This document shows positions 31,378 to 39,688 of a stretch of DNA of 64,000 nucleotides, in pieces. Numbering within the stretch: position 1 is the stretch's first letter; each line of letters opens with the position of its first letter. Location: NCBI GenBank assembly GCA_040902895.1, contig JBBDWL010000062.1:62001-126000 (forward strand), read 5' to 3'. A program made the translations under genes and the position numbers. The stretch comes from JALYRV01 sp040902895 (GTDB taxonomy: Bacteria > Acidobacteriota > Vicinamibacteria > Vicinamibacterales > SCN-69-37). The notes under the pieces are model-generated. The model saw nothing but the letters and a program-made list of their open reading frames with translations, ran no database searches and had not been told where the DNA came from.

Positions 31378-32564
31378 CGCTGGACTCCAAATCTGTAAAC
31401 CGTGCGGGTGCGGTACGTCTCACCCGGCTTCAGCAAAGTGCTTGGGAACGACGACTTGTTGGGCGAGTCGGGGAAATGTTGCGTCTCGAGGCAGAAGCCG
31501 GTGCGATGCGCGTAGACCGCGCCGTCCTTGCCCGTGATGCTTCCGTCGAGAAAGTTGCCCGAATAAAACTGGAGGCCGGGCTCGGTCGTGGACACTTCCA
31601 GCGTGCGCCCGCTCTTCGGCTCGTACGCGCGAGCGACGCGCCGGAAGCCTGACCCGTTGGTGACCCAGTTGTGGTCGTAGCCTTTGCCGAACACAAGCTG
31701 CTGGTCTCCCGATTGATTAATCCGTGCGCCGATCGCCGTGGACTGCCTGAAGTCGAACGGCGTTCCCGCCACCGGCGCGAGCTCACCGGTCGGGATCAGC
31801 GTGTCATCAACGGGGGTGTAACGATCGGCATCAATCATCAGCTCGTGGCCGAGGATATCGCCGGCGTTGTGACCGGCCAGATTGAAGTAGCTGTGGTGCG
31901 TGAGGTTGACGTGCGTCGGCTTGTCGGTGGTGGCCTCGTAATCGATGGCCAGCTCATTGTTGTTGGTCAGCGTATACGTGACCTTCACCGCTAGATTGCC
32001 AGGATAGCCCTCTTCACCGTCGGCGCTCGTGCGCGTAAAGACAATGCGCTGCGCGCCGCCTGACGCGTCAGGCTCGGCTTTCCAGACGACTTTGTCGAAC
32101 CCCTTGACCCCGCCGTGCAGGTGGTTCGGCCCGTTGTTGGCCGCAAGGGGGTAATTCGTCCCGTCAATCGCGAAGCGGGCCTTGCCGATGCGGTTGCCGT
32201 AGCGGCCGATGATCGCGCCGAAGTACGGCGGCTCATTCAGATAGCCGTCGACGCGGTCGAAGCCCAGCACGATGTCGGCCATCGCGCCGCTGCGATCGGG
32301 CGTCTTGAGGTGTGTGACGATGCCGCCCAAAGAGATGACGCGCATCTCGATGCCGTTGGCGTTGCGGAGCGTGAATGTCTCCACGGGTTGTCCGTCCTGG
32401 GAAGTGCCGAAGGCGGCGCGTGAAATGGCGGGCGGCGGCGAGGGCGGGGTTGGCGGTGATGCGGGCTCAGGGCCGCCTTTTGGACCCTCGCAGCCGTAGA
32501 TGAATCCGCCGCAGCCGGCCACCGCCAGGGCAAGAGTCAGCACCGCATATCTCGAGCCTCGCAT
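31374..32564 (-). CDS. galM: Aldose 1-epimerase (mutarotase), lipoprotein
   Basis: Interconverts alpha and beta anomers of free sugars. The 396-aa protein starts with MRGSRYAVLTLALAVAGC, a lipobox, so it is probably anchored in the envelope, unlike the cytosolic E. coli enzyme. The galactose mutarotase fold follows, with IGRYGNRIGKARFAIDG, NNGPNHLHGGVKGFDK (catalytic His), THVNLTHHSYFNLAG and a late glutamate in SFCLETQHFPDSPN-like sequence. The frame stays open far upstream, but the ATG at 32564 has GGAGGGGGAG before it. It heads the galM-GH146-GH31 operon. Confidence 0.92.
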   Translation of the reverse strand: MRGSRYAVLTLALAVAGCGGFIYGCEGPKGGPEPASPPTPPSPPPAISRAAFGTSQDGQPVETFTLRNANGIEMRVISLGGIVTHLKTPDRSGAMADIVLGFDRVDGYLNEPPYFGAIIGRYGNRIGKARFAIDGTNYPLAANNGPNHLHGGVKGFDKVVWKAEPDASGGAQRIVFTRTSADGEEGYPGNLAVKVTYTLTNNNELAIDYEATTDKPTHVNLTHHSYFNLAGHNAGDILGHELMIDADRYTPVDDTLIPTGELAPVAGTPFDFRQSTAIGARINQSGDQQLVFGKGYDHNWVTNGSGFRRVARAYEPKSGRTLEVSTTEPGLQFYSGNFLDGSITGKDGAVYAHRTGFCLETQHFPDSPNKSSFPSTLLKPGETYRTRTVYRFGVQR

Positions 32565-32592
32565 CACGCGCTCCCCCTCCGTTTTCGGGCAT

Positions 32593-32606
32593 TGTAAGCG
32601 ATTCCA
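32593..32606. promoter_or_regulatory. LacI-type operator 3 (galM / ABC importer divergent promoter)
   Basis: TGTAAGCGATTCCA matches TGTAAnCGnTTACA except at one fixed position. It lies in the 63-bp region between the divergent galM (starts 32564) and sugar ABC importer (starts 32628), and shares its left half TGTAAGCG with operator 1 at 15451. Confidence 0.65.
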
Positions 32607-32627
32607 CAACATCCGGGCCGAGGTATC

Positions 32628-34142
32628 ATGCCGCCCGTGCAGGGCGATGCCGGCCTCGCGTTCAGGGATCTCCACAAATCGTTCGGCGCCGCGCGGGCGC
32701 TCAGAGCGGTGTCGTTTCATGTCGCGGAGGGCGAAACGCACGCCATCGTCGGCGAGAACGGCGCCGGCAAGTCGACCCTCCTGAAGATTCTGGCCGGACT
32801 CGTCAAAGCCGACGAGGGGCGGATCATCTGGAACGGCGAGCCGCTGCACGCCGGCAGCCCGCGCGAGGCGCTCGAGCGCGGCATCGGCATGGTCTATCAG
32901 GAGATGCTCGCGTTTCCGAACCTGAGCGTCGCCGCCAATATCTTCGCGGGCCGCGAGATCACCGGCCCGGCCGGCTGGCTGCGCGGCGCCGAGATGCGAT
33001 CCCGCACGCGCGCCCTTCTCGACGAGCTGCACCTCGCGATCGATCCCGCCGCGCTCGCCGAATCGTTGCCGGCCGCGCATCGCCAGTTGCTGCAGGTGGC
33101 GCGCGCGCTCGCCTTCGACTGCCGCATCCTCGTACTCGATGAGCCGACGACGGCGCTGACCGATGCGGAGACAGATCATCTCTTTGCGGTCATCCGGAAA
33201 TTGAAGCAGAGGGGCGTGACGATCCTGTACGTCTCGCATCGGCTGCCGGAGGTGTTCCGGCTCTGTGATCGCATTACCGTGCTGCGCGACGGCCAGTTCG
33301 TGGAAACGCTCGACCGGGCGACGGCCACGCACGATCGCGTCGTGCGCGCGATGGTCGGCCGCGACCTTCCCCATCGGGCAGACGATGCGGGCGCGCCGGC
33401 GTATGCGAAGACGGCGCTCGAGGTGCGCGGCCTGTCGCGGCGGCCGTGCTTCCGTGACGTGTCGTTCTCGGTGAGAGCCGGCGAGATTGTGGCACTCTTC
33501 GGTCTGGTGGGATCCGGACGCTCGGAGCTGATCGAGACTATCTTCGGCCTGTTTGCGGCGCAGGCCGGGTCAATCCTGATTGAAGGCAAGGCCGTCCACC
33601 TGCGATCGGCGTGTGACGCGGCGCGTGCCGGACTCGCACTTGTGCCAGAAGAGCGCCAGCGTCAAGGGCTCTTCTTCAACCTCGCTCTGCGCCACAACCT
33701 GCTCATCCCGCTGCGCCAGATGTCGAAGACGCGGCTCATTCGTCCGGCGGCGGACTGGGCCGAGGCCACGCATCTGATCGATGCCTGGCGCATCAAAGCG
33801 TCGGGGCCCGACGCGCTGCCCGACAGTCTGAGCGGCGGCAACCAGCAGAAAGTCGTGCTGGCCAAGTGGCTTGCCACGCGCCCGGCCGTCCTCATGCTCG
33901 ACGAACCAACGAAAGGCGTGGATGTCGGCGCGAAGTTCGAGATTCATCACATCATCCGCCGCGAAGCGGCAGCCGGCACAGCCTGTCTTGTCGTCTCGAG
34001 CGATCTGCCCGAGGTGCTCTCGCTCGCGCACCGCGTGATCGTCATGCGCGAAGGCCGCGTGCAGGGTGAGCTCCAAGGCGCCGAGGCGACCGAAGAAGCC
34101 GTGATGCACCTCGCGACCACAGACCTGAAGGCGGCGTCGTGA
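32628..34142 (+). CDS. Sugar ABC importer ATPase (two nucleotide-binding domains)
   Basis: A 504-aa ATPase of the CUT2/RbsA-XylG-AraG group. The first domain has Walker A GENGAGKST near residue 45, the signature-like SLPAAHRQLLQVARAL, and Walker B ILVLDEPTTAL; the second has the degenerate Walker A GLVGSGRSELI, LSGGNQQKVVLAKWL and VLMLDEPTKGVD. This arrangement is specific to the pentose/hexose importers. It precedes the permease and binding-protein genes with a 4-bp overlap and shares a promoter region with galM; arabinose or a related pentose is the probable cargo. Confidence 0.93.
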   Translation: MPPVQGDAGLAFRDLHKSFGAARALRAVSFHVAEGETHAIVGENGAGKSTLLKILAGLVKADEGRIIWNGEPLHAGSPREALERGIGMVYQEMLAFPNLSVAANIFAGREITGPAGWLRGAEMRSRTRALLDELHLAIDPAALAESLPAAHRQLLQVARALAFDCRILVLDEPTTALTDAETDHLFAVIRKLKQRGVTILYVSHRLPEVFRLCDRITVLRDGQFVETLDRATATHDRVVRAMVGRDLPHRADDAGAPAYAKTALEVRGLSRRPCFRDVSFSVRAGEIVALFGLVGSGRSELIETIFGLFAAQAGSILIEGKAVHLRSACDAARAGLALVPEERQRQGLFFNLALRHNLLIPLRQMSKTRLIRPAADWAEATHLIDAWRIKASGPDALPDSLSGGNQQKVVLAKWLATRPAVLMLDEPTKGVDVGAKFEIHHIIRREAAAGTACLVVSSDLPEVLSLAHRVIVMREGRVQGELQGAEATEEAVMHLATTDLKAAS

Positions 34143-35107
34143 CGAGGACGAGGCGCGCCTGGCATGTCCGCGAGCTGAGCACGATCGTCATCCTGCTCGT
34201 GGAGATCGCGTTCTTCGGCTGGTACCTGTGGCCCGAGGCCGGCCGCGCGCATCCGTTTCTCAACGGCGAAAACGCGGTGCTGATCCTGAAGTACTCGTCG
34301 ATTTACGGCATTGCCGCGATCGGTGCGGCCATCGTGATCATTTCGGGCGGCATCGATCTCGCGCCCGGCGCGATCATCGCGCTTGCAGGTGTGGTCTGCG
34401 GCGGCCTGTTCGTTGAGGCAGGCTGGGGTCTGGGGCCGAGCATCCTCGCCGCGCTGGCCGTGGGAACCTTGTCGGGTCTCCTCAGCGCGCTGTTGATTGT
34501 CGCCGTGAAGCTGCCGCCGTTCATCGCAACGCTGGGCGTGATGGGCATCACGCGCGGGCTCGCCTTCATCATCACGGAAGGCCGATACTACGACGTGTCG
34601 GGACGCCTGGTCGGCGGCTGGCGGCCGTTCGGCCTGCCGCAGGACTGGGTGCCGCCCGTCATCATGATCGCGCTGGCGCTGTTCTTTCATCTGCTGATGA
34701 CGCGGTTCAACTGGGGACGCGGCATCTTTTCGGTGGGCGGCAACGAAACGGCCGCCCTGTTCTCGGGAATCGCGGTCGGGCGCCTGAAGACGTCGGTCTA
34801 TGTCCTGAGCGGCGTGCTGGCGGCAGCGGCCGGCGTCGTCCTGACCTTCGTGCAGGGCCAGGGGAAAGCGGACCTTGCCACCGGTTATGAGCTCGACATC
34901 ATCGCGTCGGCCGTCGTGGGCGGCGCCAGTCTCTCAGGCGGGCGCGGCTCGGTGCTCGGCGCAGTGCTGGGCACGCTCATCTTCGGCGTGCTGCGCAACG
35001 CGCTGCCGCAGATTCCAGGCGCGACGTTCTATGATCGGCTCATCGTCGGCGCCGTCGTCATCGTCATTGTCGTCATGGACCAACTGTTACTCAAGAGGGG
35101 TGAATGA
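34139..35107 (+). CDS. Sugar ABC importer permease
   Basis: A 322-aa membrane protein of the RbsC/AraH family with about nine to ten hydrophobic segments; IIISGGIDLAPGAIIALAG and GYELDIIASAVVGGASLSGGRGSVLG are the conserved family stretches. It starts with GTG overlapping the ATPase stop. Only one permease gene is present, as expected for a homodimeric CUT2 channel. Confidence 0.93.
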   Translation: MTRTRRAWHVRELSTIVILLVEIAFFGWYLWPEAGRAHPFLNGENAVLILKYSSIYGIAAIGAAIVIISGGIDLAPGAIIALAGVVCGGLFVEAGWGLGPSILAALAVGTLSGLLSALLIVAVKLPPFIATLGVMGITRGLAFIITEGRYYDVSGRLVGGWRPFGLPQDWVPPVIMIALALFFHLLMTRFNWGRGIFSVGGNETAALFSGIAVGRLKTSVYVLSGVLAAAAGVVLTFVQGQGKADLATGYELDIIASAVVGGASLSGGRGSVLGAVLGTLIFGVLRNALPQIPGATFYDRLIVGAVVIVIVVMDQLLLKRGE

Positions 35108-36082
35108 ATGATTCGCAGCGGTAGATTGACGATTGTTGCTCTCGCGGCCGTGGCCGCGCTCTCGGCCTGCCGCGGCGATGAACCGGCCGGCACGGGCACG
35201 CCGGCGCAGCCGAAGCTGCGCTTCGCGATCATTCCCAAGGCGCTCGACATCCCGGTGTTCAACTACGCGAAGATTGGCGCGGAGCGCGCGGCAGCCGAAC
35301 TGGGCAATGTCGAGATTCTCTGGAATGCGCCGGCGACGGCCGATCAACTGAAGCAGAAGGAGATTCTCGAGTCGTACATCACGCAGCGCGTGGACGGGAT
35401 CGCGATCTCGGCGCTCAATGGCGACTTCCTCACCGAGACGATCAACCGCGCGATCGATGCCGGCATCCCGGTGACCACATGGGATTCAGACGCACCGGCC
35501 TCGAGGCGCATCGCGTTCTACGGCGTCGACGATTTCCGGTCGGGCCAGATCCTCGGCGAAGAAACGATCAAGCTGCTCGACGGCAAGGGCAAGGTTGCGA
35601 TCATCACCAGTGTGGGCGCGTCGAATCTGCAGCGCCGGCTCGAGGGCGTGCGTGACGTGCTTGCGAAGGCCCCCGGCATTCAGATTGTGGAGGTCTACGA
35701 CATCAAGGAAGACAGCGTGCGCGCGGCCGAGATCATCTCCACGGGGACGCGCCGGTATCCGGATCTCGGCGCGTGGGTGTCGGTGGGCGGATGGCCGGTC
35801 TTCACGCGCAACGCGCTCGATGCCGTCAACCCCGCGAGGACCAAGGTCATTTCGTTCGACACGGTGAATCCGGCGCTCGATCTGATGCGCGCGGGCAAGG
35901 TGCAGGTGCTGCTGGGGCAGAAATACTTCGGGTGGGGCGCTGAATCAGTGAAGCTGCTGCACGCGATCAAGAACGGCAACCGTCCGCCCAACGCGATCAT
36001 CGACTCGGGCGTGGATGTCGTCACGCCGGCCAACGTCGAGCAGTACGCCGAGCAGTGGAAGAAGATGGAGAGCGGTAGGTAG
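35108..36082 (+). CDS. Sugar ABC importer substrate-binding lipoprotein
   Basis: A 324-aa periplasmic binding protein of the RbsB type. The N-terminus has a lipobox (AALSAC, cysteine near residue 19), then two Rossmann-like lobes with KLRFAIIPKALDIPVFNYAK, DGIAISALNGDFLTETINRA and a late VDVVTPANVEQY. It begins directly after the permease stop. The sugar bound cannot be read from sequence; the operator and neighbours point to L-arabinose. Confidence 0.92.
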   Translation: MIRSGRLTIVALAAVAALSACRGDEPAGTGTPAQPKLRFAIIPKALDIPVFNYAKIGAERAAAELGNVEILWNAPATADQLKQKEILESYITQRVDGIAISALNGDFLTETINRAIDAGIPVTTWDSDAPASRRIAFYGVDDFRSGQILGEETIKLLDGKGKVAIITSVGASNLQRRLEGVRDVLAKAPGIQIVEVYDIKEDSVRAAEIISTGTRRYPDLGAWVSVGGWPVFTRNALDAVNPARTKVISFDTVNPALDLMRAGKVQVLLGQKYFGWGAESVKLLHAIKNGNRPPNAIIDSGVDVVTPANVEQYAEQWKKMESGR

Positions 36083-36104
36083 GATAATCCCTTGAGGCGG
36101 TGCC

Positions 36105-38492
36105 GTGTCGCTCATCCGTGACATTGTTTATGCAGCGCGACTCTTTGCACGGCATAGAGTCGCGCTTGCAACCGCCCTAATCAGTCTGTCGATCGCGCTC
36201 GGCTTTTGTACGGCCACCGTTGCGGTCGCTAATGCTTGGTTCTATCCCCGCCTAGGCGTTGCTGAGCCGACCTCACTCGCATGGGTGTCGGCGGCCCTTG
36301 AGTCGTCGGATGGCCTTCAACACGTATTTCCATATGCAGGTTTCGAGGCATTGCGCGCCGGCGTGCCTGACAAGGTTGCTGCCTTCGTGCCCGCGAGGGG
36401 CAGTCTACGGACTGACGACGGACTTGAAAAAGACGATGTTGCATTGGCTTTCGTCAGCGACCAGTTCTTCGATCTACTTGGAGCCCGACCCCTGCTAGGG
36501 CAGCTGCCAAGCAAGCCGGCTGCAGCCAACGACATCTACTCGGCGGTGCTGAGCCATGACGTGTGGTCCCGACTCTTCAACGGAGCGCCAGACGTTGTCG
36601 GCAAGACGATCTGGGTTCGTGGAAAAGAATTCGTCGTGATCGGCGTCACTGGGCCCGCATTCGCCGGCCCGTCTCGCCTGCATCGTCCGGCAGTTTGGCT
36701 GTCGACCGCGGCGTTACCGCGACAAGTCGGGGCTGTGTTTCCCCAGATCTTGGTACGGCTGGAGACCGCCGGAGATAAGGCAAGGTTCCGGGACCAGGCA
36801 GCGCGAAGCCTTGAGAGCGTGCGGCCGTTTTCGTCTCAGCCAGCAGGAACAATCAGAGTCGATGTGCGTGGAATCTTGGTGCCGACTGTGGACCGGCGTG
36901 CCACGTCCGCGATGCCCGCCGTGTGGGCGCTGACTGCTGCGATGATGGTGGTCGCCATAGTTAATCTAGCAGGCTTTCTGGTTACGGTAGCAGCAAGTCG
37001 CCAACGCGAGATCGGGGTTCGCCTTGCCATCGGCGCGAGGAGAACGATGGTGTTCCGCCAGCTTGTCACCGAGAGTCTGTTGGTCAGCGCAATCGGGGGG
37101 CTGCTCGGCTATCTCGCATCGCAGCTGTTCATACCTGTTTTTGAGTGGATGATCGATATTCCGTTAGGCGTCTCTCTGACTCCTGACATTCGTACCTACA
37201 GCTTCTTGGTCGTTATTAGCTTGGCAGCAGCGATTCTGGCGGGGCTGGCGCCGATCAGGTACGCCTCCCGAGTGAAAATATCCGCCGCTTTGAACGGCGA
37301 CATCAGCTCTGTCCATCATTTTGCCCGGCCGGATCGTGCGCGTTCGGCTTTCGTTGGGCTTCAAGTCGCGATTTCAGTTGTCACAATCGTGTTGTCGACG
37401 CTTTGGACGCGAGGTGCAGAAAGAACGAGAGAAGCGGAGATCGGGTTCGATGCCCAACGCCTACTGGTCCTGAGAGGGCGACTAGTTGGCGGAACCTGGA
37501 GCAATTCGGACGCTGATGGTTACTGGAAACAGGCGTCCACCCGGATTCAGGAAGTGCCTGATGTAGATGGAATTGCGCTTGCCCAGTACGTGTTTGGGGG
37601 TGGGTTTGAACGACAAAAGGTCCGCCTGCCGTCAGGAGCAAATTTGGTTCTCGCGAAGAATAGAACTTCGAGCAGCTACTTTCGTACTGCGCGGATACCG
37701 GTTCTCGCGGGACGAATCTACTCGGACCTTGATGCGGAAACTGGCGCTTCGGTCGTTGTCGTATCAGCCAAGGCAGCGAAGGAGATCTGGGGAAGTCCAG
37801 AGCGGGCGTTAGGAGCGACGCTTTCTCTGGTTGACAAGTCAGAGAAGCCCGCGGTCGTCATCGGAGTCGTTGACGACGTCGTGAGTACTAGTCTTCTGGA
37901 ACTCTCGGCGCCCGTCGGGGTTGTGTACCGCCCGCTTTCCAATGAACTCTTGGCTGATGCCGCGATGATCATTCATGTGGAGCAACACTCGAACGAGATG
38001 AAGCAAAGAATTGAAGCGGCCCTTCCAACATTCGATCCCCAGCGGACACCTCGGGTTATGCAATTGGGGAATGTGGTTTCGCAACAAGTCCGGCTAAGTC
38101 AGGTGCCCTCAAGAGTCGCGAGATTCGCCGCGACAGTTGTCCTAATACTGTCGATCGTTGGGCTTCACGGTCTGGTTAACCTGACCGTGCATCAGAAGGT
38201 CAGGGACATCGCGGTACGTGCCGCTCTAGGTGCAGACTCGATGGCCATCGTTCGATACGCCGCCTCTAGCGCCCTGAAGCCAGTTATCTGGGGTCTCGGT
38301 GCAGGCGTTATCGGCGCATTTGTCGCAGTGCAAATGACCACGGCATTGCTCTTCGGTGTGCCCGAAATCGATCCACAATCACTGATTTTAAGCGGAGGCC
38401 TATTGCTATTGGCTGGCCTGATTGGAATAGCGGCGCCGACGATCCGGGCCGTTCGCATCCAGCCAGCTGCGATTCTGAAGAGCTCCACTTGA
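36105..38492 (+). CDS. ADOP-type FtsX/MacB-like permease, shorter N-terminus
   Basis: A 795-aa membrane protein with the duplicated MacB layout: membrane segment, periplasmic core domain, then three membrane segments (VNLAGFLVTVAASRQREIGVRLAIGARR), and the whole unit repeated (second FtsX part at about 680-790). It lacks the cytoplasmic prefix domain of the ADOP proteins at 39688 and 45883, has no ATPase or PadR next to it, and begins with GTG. Its third codon positions look less GC-rich than the neighbouring genes, so separate acquisition is possible. It may take part in export or envelope stress, but no role is proven. Confidence 0.85.
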   Translation: MSLIRDIVYAARLFARHRVALATALISLSIALGFCTATVAVANAWFYPRLGVAEPTSLAWVSAALESSDGLQHVFPYAGFEALRAGVPDKVAAFVPARGSLRTDDGLEKDDVALAFVSDQFFDLLGARPLLGQLPSKPAAANDIYSAVLSHDVWSRLFNGAPDVVGKTIWVRGKEFVVIGVTGPAFAGPSRLHRPAVWLSTAALPRQVGAVFPQILVRLETAGDKARFRDQAARSLESVRPFSSQPAGTIRVDVRGILVPTVDRRATSAMPAVWALTAAMMVVAIVNLAGFLVTVAASRQREIGVRLAIGARRTMVFRQLVTESLLVSAIGGLLGYLASQLFIPVFEWMIDIPLGVSLTPDIRTYSFLVVISLAAAILAGLAPIRYASRVKISAALNGDISSVHHFARPDRARSAFVGLQVAISVVTIVLSTLWTRGAERTREAEIGFDAQRLLVLRGRLVGGTWSNSDADGYWKQASTRIQEVPDVDGIALAQYVFGGGFERQKVRLPSGANLVLAKNRTSSSYFRTARIPVLAGRIYSDLDAETGASVVVVSAKAAKEIWGSPERALGATLSLVDKSEKPAVVIGVVDDVVSTSLLELSAPVGVVYRPLSNELLADAAMIIHVEQHSNEMKQRIEAALPTFDPQRTPRVMQLGNVVSQQVRLSQVPSRVARFAATVVLILSIVGLHGLVNLTVHQKVRDIAVRAALGADSMAIVRYAASSALKPVIWGLGAGVIGAFVAVQMTTALLFGVPEIDPQSLILSGGLLLLAGLIGIAAPTIRAVRIQPAAILKSST

Positions 38493-38515
38493 GACGAGTA
38501 TCGGGCCGGCAAAAA

Positions 38516-38549
38516 CAATCCGGCGCGCGCACAAGCGCGCCACGGATTG
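38516..38549. terminator. Bidirectional hairpin between convergent genes
   Basis: CAATCCGGCGCGC (38516-38528) pairs with GCGCGCCACGGATTG (38535-38549), leaving a two-base bulge and a 6-base loop. It sits between the ends of the ADOP gene (38492) and the CADD gene (38565), where a terminator for both strands is expected. AAAAAC precedes it, giving a U-rich tail on the minus-strand transcript only. Confidence 0.6.
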
Positions 38550-38564
38550 CCGCCGATTGCAGGC

Positions 38565-39221
38565 CTAATGCACACGCACGCGCTCGACGCCGTCGAGCAG
38601 CGTGTAGGTGGCATCGAGCGCCGTCGTGACGGCCGCGTCGATCTCGGCGGCGCAGCCGTCGCCGTGCCGCGCGATCATGGCCGCTTCGCCGGCGCTGTGC
38701 TCGACGTCGAGCGTCTCGTGCACCTCGAAGTAACCGTGGCCCTCGGTCACCTTGTACAGATCGCGCAGGCCTTCGCGCTTGGTCTTCATCACTTCGGGCT
38801 GCTGCGACTCGTACGCGTAGAGTGCGGCCAGACTTGCCGCCGCCGGCATCTCTCGTGACACCCGCCGCATCGCCGCAATGGCCTGCGCCGTTTCGGGCAG
38901 CAGCTCCACGTTCTTCACGGCGTCGCGGTCGAGACCGACCGCGTCACAGAAACGCAGCCACAGCTCCGGATGGTTATCGGCACCCTGCTCCTCGTCGATC
39001 AGATTCGCGAGGATGTCCTGGCGCATCGCGAGATCGCCGGCATTGGCGTGCGTGGCGCTGAGCCACGTCGGAAACGCCAGCACCCAGTGGTAGTACTGCG
39101 CGGCGTAGGTCTGCAGCGCCTCGCGCGACAGCTCGCCTTTCGACCAGGCGTTGTAGAACGGGTGATCGAGCAGGCGGCGCGTGGCAATCTGCGCGTGGAT
39201 GCGAGTGACGATCTCTGACAT
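38565..39221 (-). CDS. CADD-type 4-aminobenzoate synthase (TenA/PqqC-like)
   Basis: A 218-aa helical-bundle di-metal protein. Residues match those known in Chlamydia CADD with a constant offset: Y23 (Tyr27), E77 (Glu81), H84 (His88), E138 (Glu142), K148 (Lys152), then H168, D172 and H175 (His174, Asp178, His181). CADD makes 4-aminobenzoate for folate from its own tyrosine with oxygen and is consumed in the process; conservation of the tyrosine and lysine suggests the same here. The ATG at 39221 follows GGAGGA. It stands alone, divergent from a PadR gene. Confidence 0.87.
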   Translation of the reverse strand: MSEIVTRIHAQIATRRLLDHPFYNAWSKGELSREALQTYAAQYYHWVLAFPTWLSATHANAGDLAMRQDILANLIDEEQGADNHPELWLRFCDAVGLDRDAVKNVELLPETAQAIAAMRRVSREMPAAASLAALYAYESQQPEVMKTKREGLRDLYKVTEGHGYFEVHETLDVEHSAGEAAMIARHGDGCAAEIDAAVTTALDATYTLLDGVERVRVH

Positions 39222-39325
39222 TGTGGGCAAATCCTCCGTGCCGAAATCATACGACGAAACGCGGAGACCTCGGCAGAATCTTGCCTTCCGGCATGCGCCT
39301 AACTTTATTCGCTCCACCCTCGTCT

Positions 39326-39344
39326 GATATAGAACTACTATATC
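39326..39344. promoter_or_regulatory. Inverted repeat before the PadR/ADOP pair
   Basis: GATATAG-AACTA-CTATATC is a perfect 7-bp inverted repeat ending 14 bp before the PadR start. CTATATC occurs again at 39351. A PadR dimer binding here would repress its own operon. Confidence 0.6.
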
Positions 39345-39358
39345 GGAGCCCTATATCA

Positions 39359-39688
39359 ATGCCTGAACGATCCACCGAGCTGCTGAAAGGCACGCTCGAT
39401 CTGCTGATTCTGAGAACACTCGAGCTCGCGCCTCGGCATGGCGCCGCCATCGCCGAGCGCATTGCGCAGACCACGCGCGGTACGTTCCAAATCAAGGCCG
39501 GCTCCCTGTTCCCCGCACTCCATCGCCTGGAACAGGAAGGCTGGATTGAAGGCGCGTGGGAAGTGTCGGCGGATGGCCGGCGCGTGAAGTCGTACACGCT
39601 CACGCGGTCGGGCCGCAAACAGCTCCAGGCCGAGAAGGCCACGTGGGGACGCATCGCCGCCGCGATGGCGCAGGTCCTGGAAAGCTGA
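39359..39688 (+). CDS. PadR-family transcriptional regulator
   Basis: A 109-aa winged-helix protein: LLKGTLDLLILRTLELAPRHGAAIAERI, then GSLFPALHRLEQEGWI and the wing YTLTRSGRKQL. This short form with the KGTLDLLILRTL opening is the type that accompanies ADOP permeases. The open frame reaches back to 39221, but the ATG at 39359 begins the family sequence. Its TGA overlaps the ADOP start by one base, so the two are one operon, likely autoregulated through the repeat just upstream. Confidence 0.92.
   Translation: MPERSTELLKGTLDLLILRTLELAPRHGAAIAERIAQTTRGTFQIKAGSLFPALHRLEQEGWIEGAWEVSADGRRVKSYTLTRSGRKQLQAEKATWGRIAAAMAQVLES

Noticed and set aside
32565..33374. N-terminal extension of the aldose epimerase frame
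   Set aside because: Would run antisense through the ABC ATPase gene and remove the lipoprotein signal.
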